From Owenia fusiformis (Eukaryota > Annelida > Polychaeta > Sabellida > Oweniidae), in the NCBI GenBank assembly GCA_903813345.2, contig CAIIXF020000008.1, positions 8,953,278-9,017,277 of the forward strand: a DNA stretch of 64,000 nucleotides. Reading direction: 5' to 3'. Positions 18,084 to 31,087 of the stretch are shown piece after piece (positions within the stretch are counted from its first letter, which is position 1; the number at the start of each line of letters is the position of its first letter). The notes beneath the pieces are model-generated. The model made no database searches, had not been told where the DNA came from, and saw nothing but the letters and a program-made list of their open reading frames with translations. The position numbers and the translations under genes are program-made.

Positions 18084-19312
18084 ATGGAAATTCCCAATGA
18101 AGAACATAAAAAGAAGAAACGTAAGCGAACTGTTATACACCAAGCTCAGCTTCACAAATTGGAAGAGTTATTTAATGTGGAGAATTGGCCAAACAGAGCC
18201 AGGAAAGAAAAGTTGGCCAAAGAATTGAATCGAAGTATCGAATTTGTGAACATTTGGTTCCAGAATAAAAGAGCAAGAGTAAAGAGGGATACTGAGGAGA
18301 GGGCTGAACTATTAGCCCGTCAGAAAATCCTTGATAAAATAAATGAGAAATCAACTGTCGCTCAAGAGCTTGTTTACCGAGATCGTACCAGATCCATCTT
18401 TAAATTCTGCATCACTCCTCCCGCACCTAACCAACAAGTATCAACAAAGTTAGTTGGAATAAATATTAAGGCAGAAGAGCCAGAGTCCCAGTCAACCAGT
18501 GAAACAAATGATCAAATTAAGATTGATGTTGATAATAAAGATGAGCCCACCAATGCTGACATTGAAACCACGGACCTTCAAGAGAAAGACACTACTGAAA
18601 CTGACGCAAATGAAGATGTTGACACAAATGAAGCACAAGATAAATCTGAAGAGGGATTTTCAAATATGATCACAGTTTGTACATATACTTTTTTGATTCT
18701 ACAAATGCAAAATAATTTAAACATCTTATGGCATAGCCTAAGCAATCAATCTGTTTACGTTATCAAAAATTATCAAAATTGAGCCTTGAATGTCAATTTC
18801 TATATTTTTCTTCATTTCGACATGAGTGTATTTTATAGAAGTATATGATTTGTACAATTTTATAATAGTTAACATTGCAATTTTAAATAGTTTTATTATA
18901 GGCTAAAGATTTTTTATATTTTTTGTTTTTTTTACTTTTTATTTTGCTGCTCTCAAACTATCTATTATATCTCTATATTCTTTATGTTCCTATTTTGTAA
19001 ACTAGCCATCAAATACTCTAATGTTGTGTTTTGTAGATAGCCTCTCCTCACAACTCCATGTACCAACTACCAAGTCTGATAGGTGGCAGCACTGCACAAG
19101 AGAGTCAGGTCCCTACGTTGTTCCGCAGTATAATTAACATGATTGCTGTTGCAGAGGGTGGGATAATGTCACCTGCACACCCTGAGTTTGACACAGCAGT
19201 CACCTCAGCACTTTATGGAATCAAGATTGGCAAATCATCGAGGTTGATTTATGATAAAGTGTTTGGTTTGGACATTGAAGAGTTTGATGATCATGCTGAA
19301 AATGATAACTGA
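18084..19312 (+). CDS. Divergent homeodomain transcription factor
   Basis: Exon 1 is 18084-18674 (197 codons, phase 0, weak donor ACA|GTTTGT). Exon 2 is 19037-19312 (acceptor TTTTGTAG, phase 0). The product is 288 residues. Residues about 10-70 form a homeodomain: basic arm KKKKRKRT, helix 1 AQLHKLEELF, helix 2 RARKEKLAKEL and recognition helix VNIWFQNKRARVKR, with the invariant W, F, N and R and glutamine at position 50. The rest is a Ser/Thr/Asp/Glu-rich linker with two acidic stretches (about 125-185), then an unfamiliar exon-2 tail (SMYQLPSLIGG through FGLDIEEFDD). I cannot assign it to a known class; it looks PRD-like or orphan. The exon junction is phase-consistent, but the donor is weak, so another splice site is possible. 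Confidence 0.82.
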
Positions 19313-21261
19313 CAAAGGCAAGATGAACTGAACAACTGTATTAAACAGATGACTTTATGAATACATAGCCTTTATAACCTTTAATGACTTGGCTTTAACT
19401 GATGACTGAACAACCATATTAAAAACTGAATTAAACCAATCAACAGCCAATATTAAATAGTATAAGGTGACTTTCAAAGCGCTACATAACACATTTGATA
19501 TTTGATAAACTTTGCATGTTGTACACAAAAAGAACAGTTTTATTGTAAATGCATAAACACTTTATTTGGTAATATGAAATTCTGAATGCATAATACTGAT
19601 TTGTTTTTGTATGAAATGTTATTGTTATCATAAAATCATTGATTTCAATTAAATTCAAAATCAATGTTACATTCTTATTTATAAAAAACTTCAATTTAGA
19701 TACACAGGGTGGTCCAAAAATATTAAGTTTATCTCCTCATTAATCCTTTAAGTTGAAACTTCACTTAAAATAACTAAAGGAAGTTATAAGTGAAATAATT
19801 TTTGGACCACTCTGTGCAAACAAAAGCAAAAAATTAACAAAAATTTTGCCGAAAGGTGAAAATATAAGATTATATAATGTTGGATAAAGCTGGTTCTACA
19901 ATTACAATATTAAAATAAGAATAAATTCAAAACAATTGTCTTAAATACTGAAAATATGTGTAATATAAGGGGTCTCATGACGTGACATATATTTTTGATT
20001 GAACACAACATAGAGAAACTGTAGCCTAGGGCACAGAATAATACTTAGTATGTAATTTTATCGCATGATCTGTAAAATGAAGCCCTCTGATTGGTCAGTT
20101 CTCGTTCAAATACAGAATTTCTCGAGCAGACATTTTTGCTTCAGATATTTTTTGAAAATTTCACAATGGCATCATTTTCACACAGATAAATCATCTGATT
20201 TATATTTTTTAAACATAAATCATATTTAGCCATTACGCTTGTTATAACAACAGCAAAAGTTGTTACTTTCCATATTTTCTTGAAAGCGCAAACATTTGTT
20301 GCTAATTTGAGGAAAATCATTAAAATTGTGAAAATAAATCAAAAATTATTTTCTTGGTTTACAGTATATGAAGCTGTCGTAAGAATTACCATCACAGCAT
20401 CAGAATAAAGACATTTGGGTATCATATTTACATGTCTTTCTGACATCAACATTTACTACATACATCTACATGACATAAGTACAACTACAGCATAACAAAA
20501 CATACATAATGCTGAACTTTGTTCATTTTGATTAATACATTATAATACAATGCCCATTGTCAAGCAAAATCACAGATATGAATCCAGTATTGCTTAGAAA
20601 TGGGTTAAAGAATGCACTGCATCTACACATGGGCTCAATGGATTTCCGATTCCCACATCCCATTCCATGTTTCTTGTGGGCCATGTTAAGTGTATGAGCA
20701 ATTACCAGTGGATAAGTGAATAATGTATGAAAAAAAATTTTTTCAGTCAAGGATGTCACTTCAGGATCAGTCTGATTGAGTACCATATGGCTTAGTGTTC
20801 TCAATATAAGTCTAGCCTTTAATCTAGCAAGATTAACCTATTTCAGAAAGTAAATGCTGGGCTGAAATGCAGTGAGTTAATTCATCTTATCTTGGGTTAC
20901 ACAACCTAATTGTATGTCCATTATAACAGTGAACTTCCTAGGATTTTTCTGTAAATGGAAATTTTTCCTGTTTTAGTCAAAATATATCCATATTGCATCC
21001 TTGTGATGTATTTTAAACACAGGTTGTTTGTCATTTTTAATGTTCAAAAGGCTGCAGCACCTAATTCTGGGAAAGTAATTTAGAATTTTTTTCAATTTCA
21101 GATTAGTTTAGGGTAAACAGTTCCTTGGTCCTTCCAGGATTTTCTGGTCCTCCTCTAATACAAATATTTCACTTTTGATGTTATTCTCATCATCATCATC
21201 ATCATTGAGGCAGAAGCGCCATCTATCAGCTGTTTAACATGCTACTCCACCTTTATTCATT
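19313..21261. other. Intergenic region between two convergent 3' ends
   Basis: It lies between the homeobox stop and the death-domain gene stop, so both 3' UTRs fall here. It contains one small MITE (19703-19816) and an ATC trinucleotide run near 21190. No further exon was recognised. Confidence 0.6.
19703..19816. mobile_element. Short mariner-like MITE
   Basis: 114-bp element with inverted ends CACAGGGTGGTCCAAAAAT and TTTGGACCACTCTGTG. TA precedes the left end, but the right flank is CAAAC, so the target duplication is not confirmed. A single related end, CAGGGTGCTACAAAAATTTT, appears near 31417. Confidence 0.6.
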
Positions 21262-24200
21262 CTAGTCTACATCGTAGAAATCTGATATTCGTTTGGCTAG
21301 CAATACAAGTCTCATTTGTGGGGACTGTAAATGTCTGTGTAGTATTCGAACTGTTGCATCCTCACTCTCACCCCACTCGGCAAATACACGTCCCATCGGG
21401 AACTCCATTTGGAGACTAACCCAATAGTTAATAGTGTCATCAGGAATCATTACACGTTGAGCTAACATACGCCAATCTGCACCTGGAGACATAAATCAGT
21501 GAAGCATCTAAAAAAACTGCATAGAAATGAAGAACAAAGGGCAATATGTGAACAGTAAAAAATAATCAAGACCTAGGCTAAACATATTTTTAAAAAATAG
21601 AATGGAATATTTGTATTGAACTACAATATTTTGCAAGATTAAAATCAGAATGATTTAAAAAAATTTGATTTTGCCTTTCCACAAAACTAAAATATATTCA
21701 GAAAAGCTTTTTTTCAAAATAATGTCAGCTCATCATATGCTCCATTCATTTAAGAGCCCAGGGCCCTATTTCAAGAACATTCTTTTATTGTACAATTTGG
21801 CTCACCTGATGATTTTTCAAGGCTCAGTTCCTTCATCAAGTACAGCTTAAGTTCCCTGTAGATGTTAGTGATGTGGGTATCCCCTGGCAACCTTCTTGAT
21901 GGCTGCAATAACAGAAATAAAATGAAACTTTTGTTGGTCTACTAAGTTTATAAAAGTTGATAGGCGATTGCATAATTAACTTAGTCATTTTTGGCAGTAT
22001 AAAATTATCAAATTAAATAAAATATTCATATAATATAAATGGATTCCTGGAATTTAGAAACTAAGGGAATAGACTTGAACTAAATAATTTAGAAAATACA
22101 TGTATTTGTATTCCTTTTGGATTTTACTACATGTATATATCATAACATGGTATTCATTTGAGATTTGATTCATATATTTTTCTACTTTCAATTCTAATCT
22201 GGGAAAGTGTAACAATTGTTACAGATATTGATGCCATCACTTCATAATGGTGTCATAAAATAAAAAATAACCACAGATTCCAATACAATGAATGCTAAAT
22301 CCTGAAGAAACATGTTCATATGTTTAACTTACAGGAGTGAGTAAGAATGTCTCCAGGTCTTCCTGTACTTGGGGGGTGCGTCCCTCTATTGCAGTATTCA
22401 CTAGATGGCCTGTGGGGCGGCGGGGAGAGGAGGGGTGGTATATTGCATCACCTGGAATGAGATTATATCACCTAAGTTAATATGCTGCATTTGATAATTC
22501 CATACATACATACATACATTTTTGGCCTAACCTGTAAATTAAAGAGGCAGACCTATAACACGTACAATACTTTGGTGTTAAATTTTGATTTTGTGAAAAC
22601 CATAAATATACGATGATAGATATCCCAAAATCCTTTATGTTCAATTACTTATTTACCTGTTTTACAACTGAAATATCAGAACTTGAATATTTTGTGTAAT
22701 ATTTTCATGAAGAAAATAATAGTCAATACTCTACAACTACATTGCAACTGCCAAAGAACAGGTCTGCACCTTTAAGCATTCTTAAGATTAAGTTAAAATC
22801 ACAAATTAAGGCGGTCCCTATCAATGATAATTAACTACTGCAATCCAATTATTCCACATTGACACATCATTTTATTATTCTATATTAAATACTATAAATG
22901 TACAAAGTTAATTTGTGTTAATCGTGACAAATCATTTTCTATTAACTCTGGTTGTCAAACGTTAAATCAACGTGAGTTTTATATTTTCATTTTAGCAATC
23001 AATGATCCAAAATAACATATTTCCAATTCTATATTTTGTCTGAATGAAATTATTTCCTGATGGTGATTAGGAAAATATACTACTCGATCAATTATGACAA
23101 TTATGATACAATGTACAAAAGTAACACAAATAAGTTTAAACATGTCACCTAATTCATATTTCGCTTTTTTTGAACAATGATTTCATTTAAAACGCTGCTA
23201 TGAATTAACATTTAAATTTATCTTACTTTAGAATTATTTTTTAGAATACTTCAAAATAACATGCCCTTATCTAAAGAAATGGATAAAAACTGAAGACTTA
23301 TTTTGAACAAAATAAACAAAAAATATCTCCTAAAACATCTCAGGATCTTGATCTCAGATTGAAGGGCTTGGGTGAATGGGTGATCCCCCTGAATATTTTC
23401 AAAAAATATTCTTAAGTATATTTTCTTCAAAATGTAAGATTTTTAATCAAAACTGGCAATTACTTAGAATTGACAATCTTTACTATATTTGAAATCTTCA
23501 ATTATGTCGAGTTTTATAGTTTAAACCTAAAACAATTTTGACATCACTTTGATAATAAAAACAAATCTATTCAAATATCACATTACAATAACCAACAATC
23601 CACCCTTTGAAAATTGTATTAGCTAAAAAGTCCATCCATTGAGTCATACTTGTCGATAGAGCAAGCCATAAAAAGCCAAATACTAGATTAGACTGCAAAA
23701 AGATTACCAAATTCAATCTTGGTCATAAAAAGGATTATTTTGTCTTATTATAACACAGTCTCAAATAGATACTGATAAAGGCCAAAAGCAACTGTAAATA
23801 TAGCTAAAAAGTCCTAAAATTAAATACATGTAATTATCCTAAGGCAAATGGAATTAAATTCATTGTTGACCATCAGTTTATCAATTGCCTGTCTCTATGT
23901 ATGACCTAATGATACCAGGCCCGTAGCCAGGGGGGGGGGGTTCAATGGGTTCCCCCCCTGGCCAAAAAATCTTTCAAAATCATGCAGTTTTTCACCATTC
24001 GGAGCACTTTTTAAGTTATTTTGGCCATTTTTGGACCAAAAATTGTCACAAGTAAACCCCCCTGGAATTTATCAAAAAGTGAACCCCCGCTTGGCAAATT
24101 CTCTCTAAGGGCCTGGATACACAATACATTTAATCAACTGGCCTAATTATGATGATAGTGAAAAAACATACCTAAAGGTGTCAAAGCCTCAGATGTCTCT

Positions 24201-24748
24201 AACTGTAAGTGACTGATTCTCCTATGTAATTCATCAAAGTCATAACACAGTGACATTTCACATAGTCCATTCTCTATTGCTAAGTTCCTTTGCACCAATC
24301 TGGCCACTTGATTGTTCTGGTGAGTTAATTTACTCTCTAGCTCCTCAATTCTTGTCTCCATGCGCCCCCTATAGTTAAACCTCGTTATCAACTTCGTCAT
24401 CATGTCAATGATTGTGTCCATTTTGATTTCTGTAGTAGGTGTCGTTTTTTCAATCTCAAATTGTTCAACATCAATATTGTTCACAAGTTTTCTTATTATC
24501 AGCTCTAGTTTCTCTTTAAGGTCTGTGTTTTCTGTTGTCAAATTCGCAACACTAACTCTTAGTTCTTCAAGTTCTTTTACTTGTTCAGCAATTAGTTTTT
24601 TCATTTGTTTTGGAGTAAGTGGCTTCTCTTTTTTCTTTTTGCCTTTTTTATCTTTACCTTTGCTTCCAGCTCGTGATTTTGATCCTTCCCGACTTGAGCT
24701 TCGACTCCTGCTCCTGTTGGGAATTGCAGATTTTGGTCTAGATGCCAT
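21262..24748 (-). CDS. Coiled-coil and death-domain protein, unclassified
   Basis: Four exons on the minus strand: 24748-24172, 22451-22333, 21902-21806 and 21482-21262 (stop TAG). All borders are GT-AG and phases match (1, 0, 1), giving 337 residues. Residues 1-45 are basic and Ser-rich (NRSRSRSSSREGS, then KKGKKKKEK). Residues about 48-185 are predicted coiled coil, with heptad-like stretches around QMKKLIAEQVKELEELR and RIEELESKLTHQNNQ. Residues about 195-235 form a Pro/Thr-rich linker. The last about 80 residues look like a death domain: helix ELKLYLMKEL, then ADWRMLAQRVMIPDD, a central tryptophan in INYW, PMGRVFAEWG, and ATVRILHRHL. Death domains mediate homotypic assembly in apoptotic and innate immune complexes (family knowledge). 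No kinase, caspase, TIR or membrane segment is present. I do not recognise an orthologue; a soluble scaffold or adaptor role is inference. Confidence 0.82.
22452..24171. other. First intron of the death-domain gene
   Basis: AT-rich intron with a CATA microsatellite near 22505. A fragment near 23920-24110 (CCCGTAGCCAGGGGGG start, C-rich) resembles pieces of the TE-rich interval around 47 kb. No additional exon was seen. Confidence 0.55.
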
Positions 24749-27700
24749 GTTGGGTCCTAAATATTTATCGTAGATTGTGATTTAAGGTTCTGTTAAGATG
24801 GCTCCTATATTATCAGCATGTCTGGCAATGGTATTTGTTCATCACTTTCTAAATGCTGTATCTTTCTGAAAATTAAATTCAAAATGATTGATAACAGTGA
24901 TGAGATTAAAATGCCATTGATCATTTAAATCCTAATGAATAAATCTATAATTATCTAAGAGTGATGGTTTACAATCTACTCTTTAATTCTCTTTACAGTT
25001 AGACCCTTTAATTATTAGTGAATACACAAAGGACAACATTGGAAAAATTCAAAAAGTAAACCCCTTTAAATTCAAAAATATATTGTCCACAATAAATAGC
25101 CAACTATATGTATTGTTGAAGTTAAAATTATAGAAATCTCTTTAAATTTGTTTCACATTTTTTGTTTTTGTTTACATTAAGATGTGTGGAAGTGCTTAGA
25201 CAGTCTTAGACAGTTTTTTGATAAATCATTTTCTCATGAATATAGCTGAATAGATCAGTTTAACCCTTATTCTTTAATAAACCTTATCAAAGTATTCTTT
25301 TTCATTTTATGTTATCAACTTGCCAATCTATCACAATGCTGCCTTTGTTGCGCTTGTTAAAAATATGTAACAGTTAATGCTTGATAAGTGGTTTCCATAA
25401 CAATGAGTGATTTCTCATTTCAAAACACTTCGCTTTGATGTAGAATTCTTGTAACTCTTTATATTAGCTAAATTATGAGACATTGAATCAGTCGAGTATT
25501 AATCATGATATATCAACATTACTCTTGGAAAATATCTCGACTTATTTCCAACACATAATCAATATCTGAGTGCTTGGTAAACATTTTAATGATGATTTGA
25601 AAGCTACCTCAGAATTTAACAAATGATTGATTGATCAAGTTTTACTGGTCATACACTGGAACAATTAAACATGCTTTAGTTACTCGATATAAAGTTTAAT
25701 CAAGAAAACCAAACAAGTGCTGAACAACAAACTGAACAAACCTTCCATATTTTGTATCGAATAACCACCACTATTCAATATACGCAAATTACCTGTATAT
25801 TGCAGAATTGAACACTCCACTTTAATGAATATATGACACAGTTTTCTGAAACTTTTTTAAATCCAACTTGAAGGTTATCCATTACTCAATTTTCCAGTTT
25901 CAATGAGACTTATCCTTTACTAGTATATATTCTACCTTTAAATGTTAAACAAAGACATTGACATTTTAGAAGTGGCCTTATCCTGCCCTGCAACAGGAAC
26001 ATTCTTTATTTATACAACATTAAAACAAAACAAGCTACCTTACCTAAATCAATGCTTGCTATGTAATATGTCTTGAAAGTCAAAGAAAGTTATACTCTTG
26101 ATTTCTCAAGGCAATTACTTTCTGTTTGAGAAACACACAACATTTTAGCAACTTGGTAGTAGAGTAAATGTACTTGATAAACATGTTGCTATGGTACAAC
26201 ATAACAATGTCTGATAAAATTACTGTAGACACTTAAAGTCAGTTGTTAATGTATTGATATATGTATGATAATAGATTAATATGTTACCAACTCCCAGTTT
26301 TCTGATAACATTCAACCTAAACTTTATTTCATTGTCTTCGGTTTTACATGTACGAATCAAACATCGTTCCATACAAATATAATAACAATCTAAAACATAT
26401 TTAATAATTGTTGGCCTACAAACGCTCCATTGGCCAATTTGTTATCCATTTATCTCTTTCAATAAATTTAAATAGATTAAACTGTTAAAGTAGCTACTCT
26501 TTAGAAGAAAAATGAGTTAAGAAAAGAATACACAGTGACCTTACATTGAACTGATAAACCATTTGCAATAAAATAACTGAATTTTGTACCTATTGTGTTT
26601 CAAAAATTATGGCAAAAACTTACGTAGCAATGTTGATCCAAGTTGGAAAGTAGTCTGCTCAACTTAAATTGTCAATCTTAATTATGAACATATTATACCT
26701 TGGATAGATGCGGTGGTATACTACCAATAAATGTTTTTTCACTTTCAGAACATGGTAACCAGTGCCCTGATTCCCAGGGGTTTCTTATATTACTACACTC
26801 TGAATAAGTCATTTCATTGGAATTTGAAGATGAATGCCAGCTAGCTCATACAATTAGTCATAAATTCTGTGACCTAATTTTTGATTGGGTAGCTGGAATT
26901 TTATTGACCTATTTCATTTTGAAGATTTGATCAAAGGATACTTTACTCATTATTCATTTATTTATGAGATAAAGCTCTCATTTTAAACAGGGAAACAAAA
27001 TTATTGAAAAGGGTAGGTAACCAGACACCAACCTTGACATATTGACATTCAATTCAAAGAACCAAAAATCAGCTTTTCAATCTTCAGTTACAAAACACCA
27101 AACCTTAAGTAAATATTTGCTGAAAAACCTGAACCATTAAAAGTAAATTAACTTTTGTTGATTTAATTGAAATAACATAAATAGGAGTTCATTGGCATGA
27201 ACTAAGGCTATGATGACACAATAGACTAGTAACTATTTTCTTTATTTTTGTTTTGGCCAATAGGGAGGAATGTAAGATTGCTATCGCCAATTTGATTAGA
27301 AGTTTCAACTCATTGAAACAATATCTCGAAGGCATATACAGTATTGTTGCCTTCAGAAAGTAACAGTAAATGAACCTTTATACATTTCCAATACAAATAA
27401 AATTAAAATTTGAAACATGCTAGATTGGTGAACTTCTGATCTTTTGTGAAAACAGTGGATTATTCTATTGAGACTATCCGACTACTTTTATAATCAATTT
27501 ATTGTGTTTACATTATACAGTTCACTAATAAATGCTATAATCCCAAATGCGTCCCAAAGTCAATGACCCTTTGAAGAATATCAATGTTCAGTACACACCT
27601 CCGTCTCATTAAAAAGTGATTATATCTAATTGAAAGCCCATGGTTTAATCTGTCCACCAGTCCATCCTTTCTGTCTTGAGAAACTTCATATGGGCAGCCC

Positions 27701-28814
27701 AACTTGTTATGAATTGCTCCGGATATAACAAATTACCATCGCTGACAAATTGCCGTTTGTATTAGGAGAGAATTTTCATAATATTTTAAAACCCTGACAA
27801 CTTTCCCCTTTTACCGAACCGATATTACCATGGATTCGGACAAATTTCCCCTTTTACCTAACTGATATTACCATGGATTTGGGTCAAATGAGACAGTACA
27901 GTCTCTGATTCTGGAAAGAAGCCTGAAAAGCATACCTCGATATATTTGGGAAGGTGTAACATTTGTGCAAAAAAACAATGATATGAGATCTAGCTATGTT
28001 CACTTTGAATTGAAAATGAATGAAACTGACATTTCAAAACTTTTCAAAAGTTTTTCCCATGTGACATTTTAGTTTTGGACCTTAGTTTGCTGTAACTTAG
28101 TCCTATATAAAAACTTACATAAACATGAAAGTACTATACATTGCTTTTACCTGTTCCACCGGGATTTAGACGATAACTTCTGTTATAAATCCACCAAATG
28201 TAATGAAACAAAAACTTTTCAAACTTGCAGAACCTCCATGTTGTTTAGATGTTGACAGGGTAATGAAGGAGCATGAAGTGTTTCTATTTTCAATTCAATA
28301 AGTTAATTATCTGCAATAAATAAAAATAACCAAAGTACAAAGATTTGATACAAGACCTATGCTTTAATGAATTTTACTATTAGATTAAATAATATGGGAC
28401 ATGTATGTGCCTTTAATTTTTAAAATTTGCGCTAATTGGAAAATAATATAATGATTACTCAATAGAGGGAAATCCCAATTTTACGTCATATCCGCTCAAT
28501 GAGAAGCAGGCAATTCATTTAGTTTCATCGATCGGTGTTTGTGTAGCTGAATTATCAATATCTTGCATTGCTCATTGATTCCTAGCGGTGCATGGTGTTC
28601 CCGTCTACTCATATATTGACTTTGGTAGAAGGAAATATTGGTAGAGCGTTCTTGTAAGCCTAGAAAGGGCTAACAATCAATACACTAATTTTGGCTATCT
28701 GGAATTTCTCTAATACAGTGCTGAACAGAATAATCCATACTCCCATAGGCGTGTATCGAGTCAAGATGTCTTTACAAAATTCATGATTTAGAGTTGCAGA
28801 TACAGCATATCAAA
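24749..28814. other. Intergenic region between divergent genes
   Basis: 4 kb between the start of the death-domain gene (-) and the start of the proline-rich gene (+); both promoters should lie here. A direct duplication of about 43-44 bp sits at 27797-27893 (each copy contains TTACCATGGATT). No other gene, RNA or mobile element was recognised. Confidence 0.5.
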
Positions 28815-30234
28815 ATGACGACTAGAGTACCATTAGCGAGACGTGACTCAGCTCCTATAGTCAGCATAGACGAGGCGGAAGACTTTGATGACTTAGGTTC
28901 AGATATTTCTGACTCTGGCAAAGGAGGTGAATATGAACAAATGCAAGATGATGATGACAATGTTTTTGAGCAGATTCAATCCTTTACTAAAGTTGCAAAT
29001 GATGATAGTGAAAAACTGGACATAAACGCAGAAGAGGATATAAATATGAGCCTTCAGACAACAGAAACGGAGCAAGTGGTGCCTGTTATCAGTGTTTCTG
29101 AGGATAATGCAGTGCCATTAGAAAGTGAAGATAAGACCTTTGAAACCACTGCTCAATCAACTTACAGCACGGATCCAACCTATGAATCACCAACCACTGA
29201 CCAGGCTTATGATTCACAACCAATGGATACCAGTCATGATATGTACAGTTCAAATGAACCTTATACACAAGATACTGGATATGGTTTCACTGAGCAGTCA
29301 TATACAATGGACTCTGTATCTGACTCAACACAACAGGAACAGTTCAACACGGGAGATTCCACATATGACTCAAGTGAATATACTACAGCTACTACGACGC
29401 TTTTGAATCGCTCAACTTTCAAACCTAGTCCCTTTGACGCAGCTTGGGATGACACCCCAACTCAGGTGACACAAATCACAGAATCTAAAGTTACAGAGTC
29501 AAGCCATTCAGCAGAGCCCTTGGATGAAGAAACACCACCTTCAAGGCCCCCTCCCCCATCTAAGAAGGTTCCACCAGCAAGACCCCCACCATCAAGTTCA
29601 ACACAGAAAGCCCCACCATCAAGACCAGCACCTCCAGCTGCCAAAACCGCTCCTAAGAAACCTGAAAGACCCCCTGCTAGACCTGGGCCACCAGCAGCTA
29701 AAGAACCCCCTAAGAAACCAGGAAGACCTCCAACTAAACCTACCAAGCCAAGTCAACCTCCATCAAGACCAGCCCCTCCTTCTAGTGTTAAAGTTGAGTC
29801 TAAGGAACCTCAGGATCCCTTTGATGTTTCTCAGTTGCCAGAAACAGACCCTGACCAAAATGTATCCTTACCCTTTTCTGGAAATGATCGAATAACAATC
29901 AAACTTCCAGGTAGTAAAAAACCAGGAGAAACTAGTCCAAGGAAACCAAAGGTTGATGAAGCTCTTTTTGGTAGTAGTAAATCGGGGGTTCTCGCGGCAC
30001 CCCCTAGCCCGTCACGAAGGCCTAGAGTAGTAGGTACTGTTCCATCTCCAGAGAAGAAACCAACCAGTACATTTGGTAGTAGTAAATCTACATGGGGAAA
30101 TGGGGTTCCTAGCGTCACCCTCACGGATGATACAAACGAAAGTACCAGTCTTGATGACCCATTTGAATGTCCTCCTTCTAAAGACACATCTACTGATAAT
30201 GGAGGGGATCCGTTCTCCCTGAAGACAGAATCAG
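28815..30234 (+). CDS. Proline-rich DPF-motif protein, first coding exon (possible stonin/stoned-B-like endocytic adaptor)
   Basis: An open exon of 1420 bp (473 codons plus 1 nt), ending at donor TCAG|GTAAGT. I chose the ATG at 28815 (context CAAAATGACG) over the in-frame ATG at 28794. Residues 1-60 are acidic with a polybasic/Ser start (MTTRVPLARRDS). Residues 100-190 are rich in Tyr, Ser, Thr and Gln. An SPFDAAWDD motif lies near 200. A Pro/Arg/Lys-rich block at about 240-325 has repeated RPxPP motifs typical of SH3 ligands. DPF motifs follow at about 333, 447 and 464; DPF motifs bind the AP-2 alpha appendage. The gene continues beyond this exon: there is no stop before the donor, and reading past it gives intron-like peptide. 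The stonin-type idea rests on architecture, not on a recognised stonin or mu-homology domain. Later exons were not securely found. Confidence 0.6.
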
Positions 30235-30656
30235 GTAAGTTGATTCTCATGTTTACTACATACAGTTATTACTTAGTTATTACAGTTATTAAGGTTTATA
30301 TGGCAAAAATGCCAAAGGTATCCATTAGGTTTAGTTGTTTATACACTATGAATTCTGGAAAATGGATTCTGCAAACCAGTGTGGGTACAAACCAGACCTC
30401 ATATACCATGCATTGCTTGATGGTATCATATCCTATGCATGGTATTATTTTTGTAGTGCATGCAAATTTGTTGGTACGATCAGCTCAAATTGATCCTAAA
30501 ATGCTCATGGTATGTCGAGGTCTGGTCAGTACTCATGAAATAGTGCACTCTGCGTTTCAATCCATCAATTGATAATCATAGCAGAAAATATTCATGGCGT
30601 GACAATATAAATCGCTTGAGATTTTACTCTCATTATATGTAACCCAGCATTTTCTA
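30235..30656. other. Start of the intron after the proline-rich exon
   Basis: Begins GTAAGT. The frame stays open by chance to 30572, but the peptide loses the composition of the upstream exon, so it is read as intron. A short imperfect inverted repeat lies near 30380-30440. Confidence 0.55.
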
Positions 30657-30659
30657 TTA

Positions 30660-31087
30660 GGCCATAAGAAGTACATTCTTTGTTTTGCGTCCTGGCAAAA
30701 TCAAAATCATGCAAGGGTACAAGGAAAACAAACACAAACTCAAGAAAAAACACAAACTTGTTTGCTGGGAAATGTATACATTTTATGGGCATAAAAAGGA
30801 ATGTCATACCAAGTTGCAGTTATAACAAACACATATCTGTACATTTTATACAATATATTTAAACATAGCAATTATTCAAGGGTAAAAAATAAGAAAATTA
30901 CACAATGTATGCCAAAGTAATCAATAACACCGTCAATTTTGACGTGCGTCAAATTATCCTCCATTTCGTCTGATTTCGATTGAACGAAATGCCTTAAGAT
31001 TGCTATTTGGATGTGTTTGTTTTTTCTGATTTACTCAAAATCGTGCAAGCAAGGGGACGCAAAACGAAGAATCTACTTCTTATGGCC
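30660..31087. mobile_element. Harbinger-type MITE, copy 1
   Basis: 428 bp with inverted ends of about 35 bp (GGCCATAAGAAGTACATTCT at the left; CTACTTCTTATGGCC at the right). It is flanked by TTA at 30657-30659 and 31088-31090. A 3-bp TTA duplication and GG start are hallmarks of PIF/Harbinger elements. It has no transposase. A near-identical copy is at 41438-41883. Confidence 0.75.

Noticed and set aside
24402-24773. 123-codon plus-strand frame rich in Ser, Phe and Leu
   Set aside because: Complement of the coiled-coil exon; no independent evidence.
29462-29746. Gly-rich minus-strand frame
   Set aside because: Shadow of the proline-rich coding exon on the other strand.
30235-30572. Extension of the proline-rich frame past its donor to 592 codons
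   Set aside because: A consensus donor (TCAG|GTAAGT) interrupts it, and the peptide beyond loses the Pro/Ser/Asp composition.
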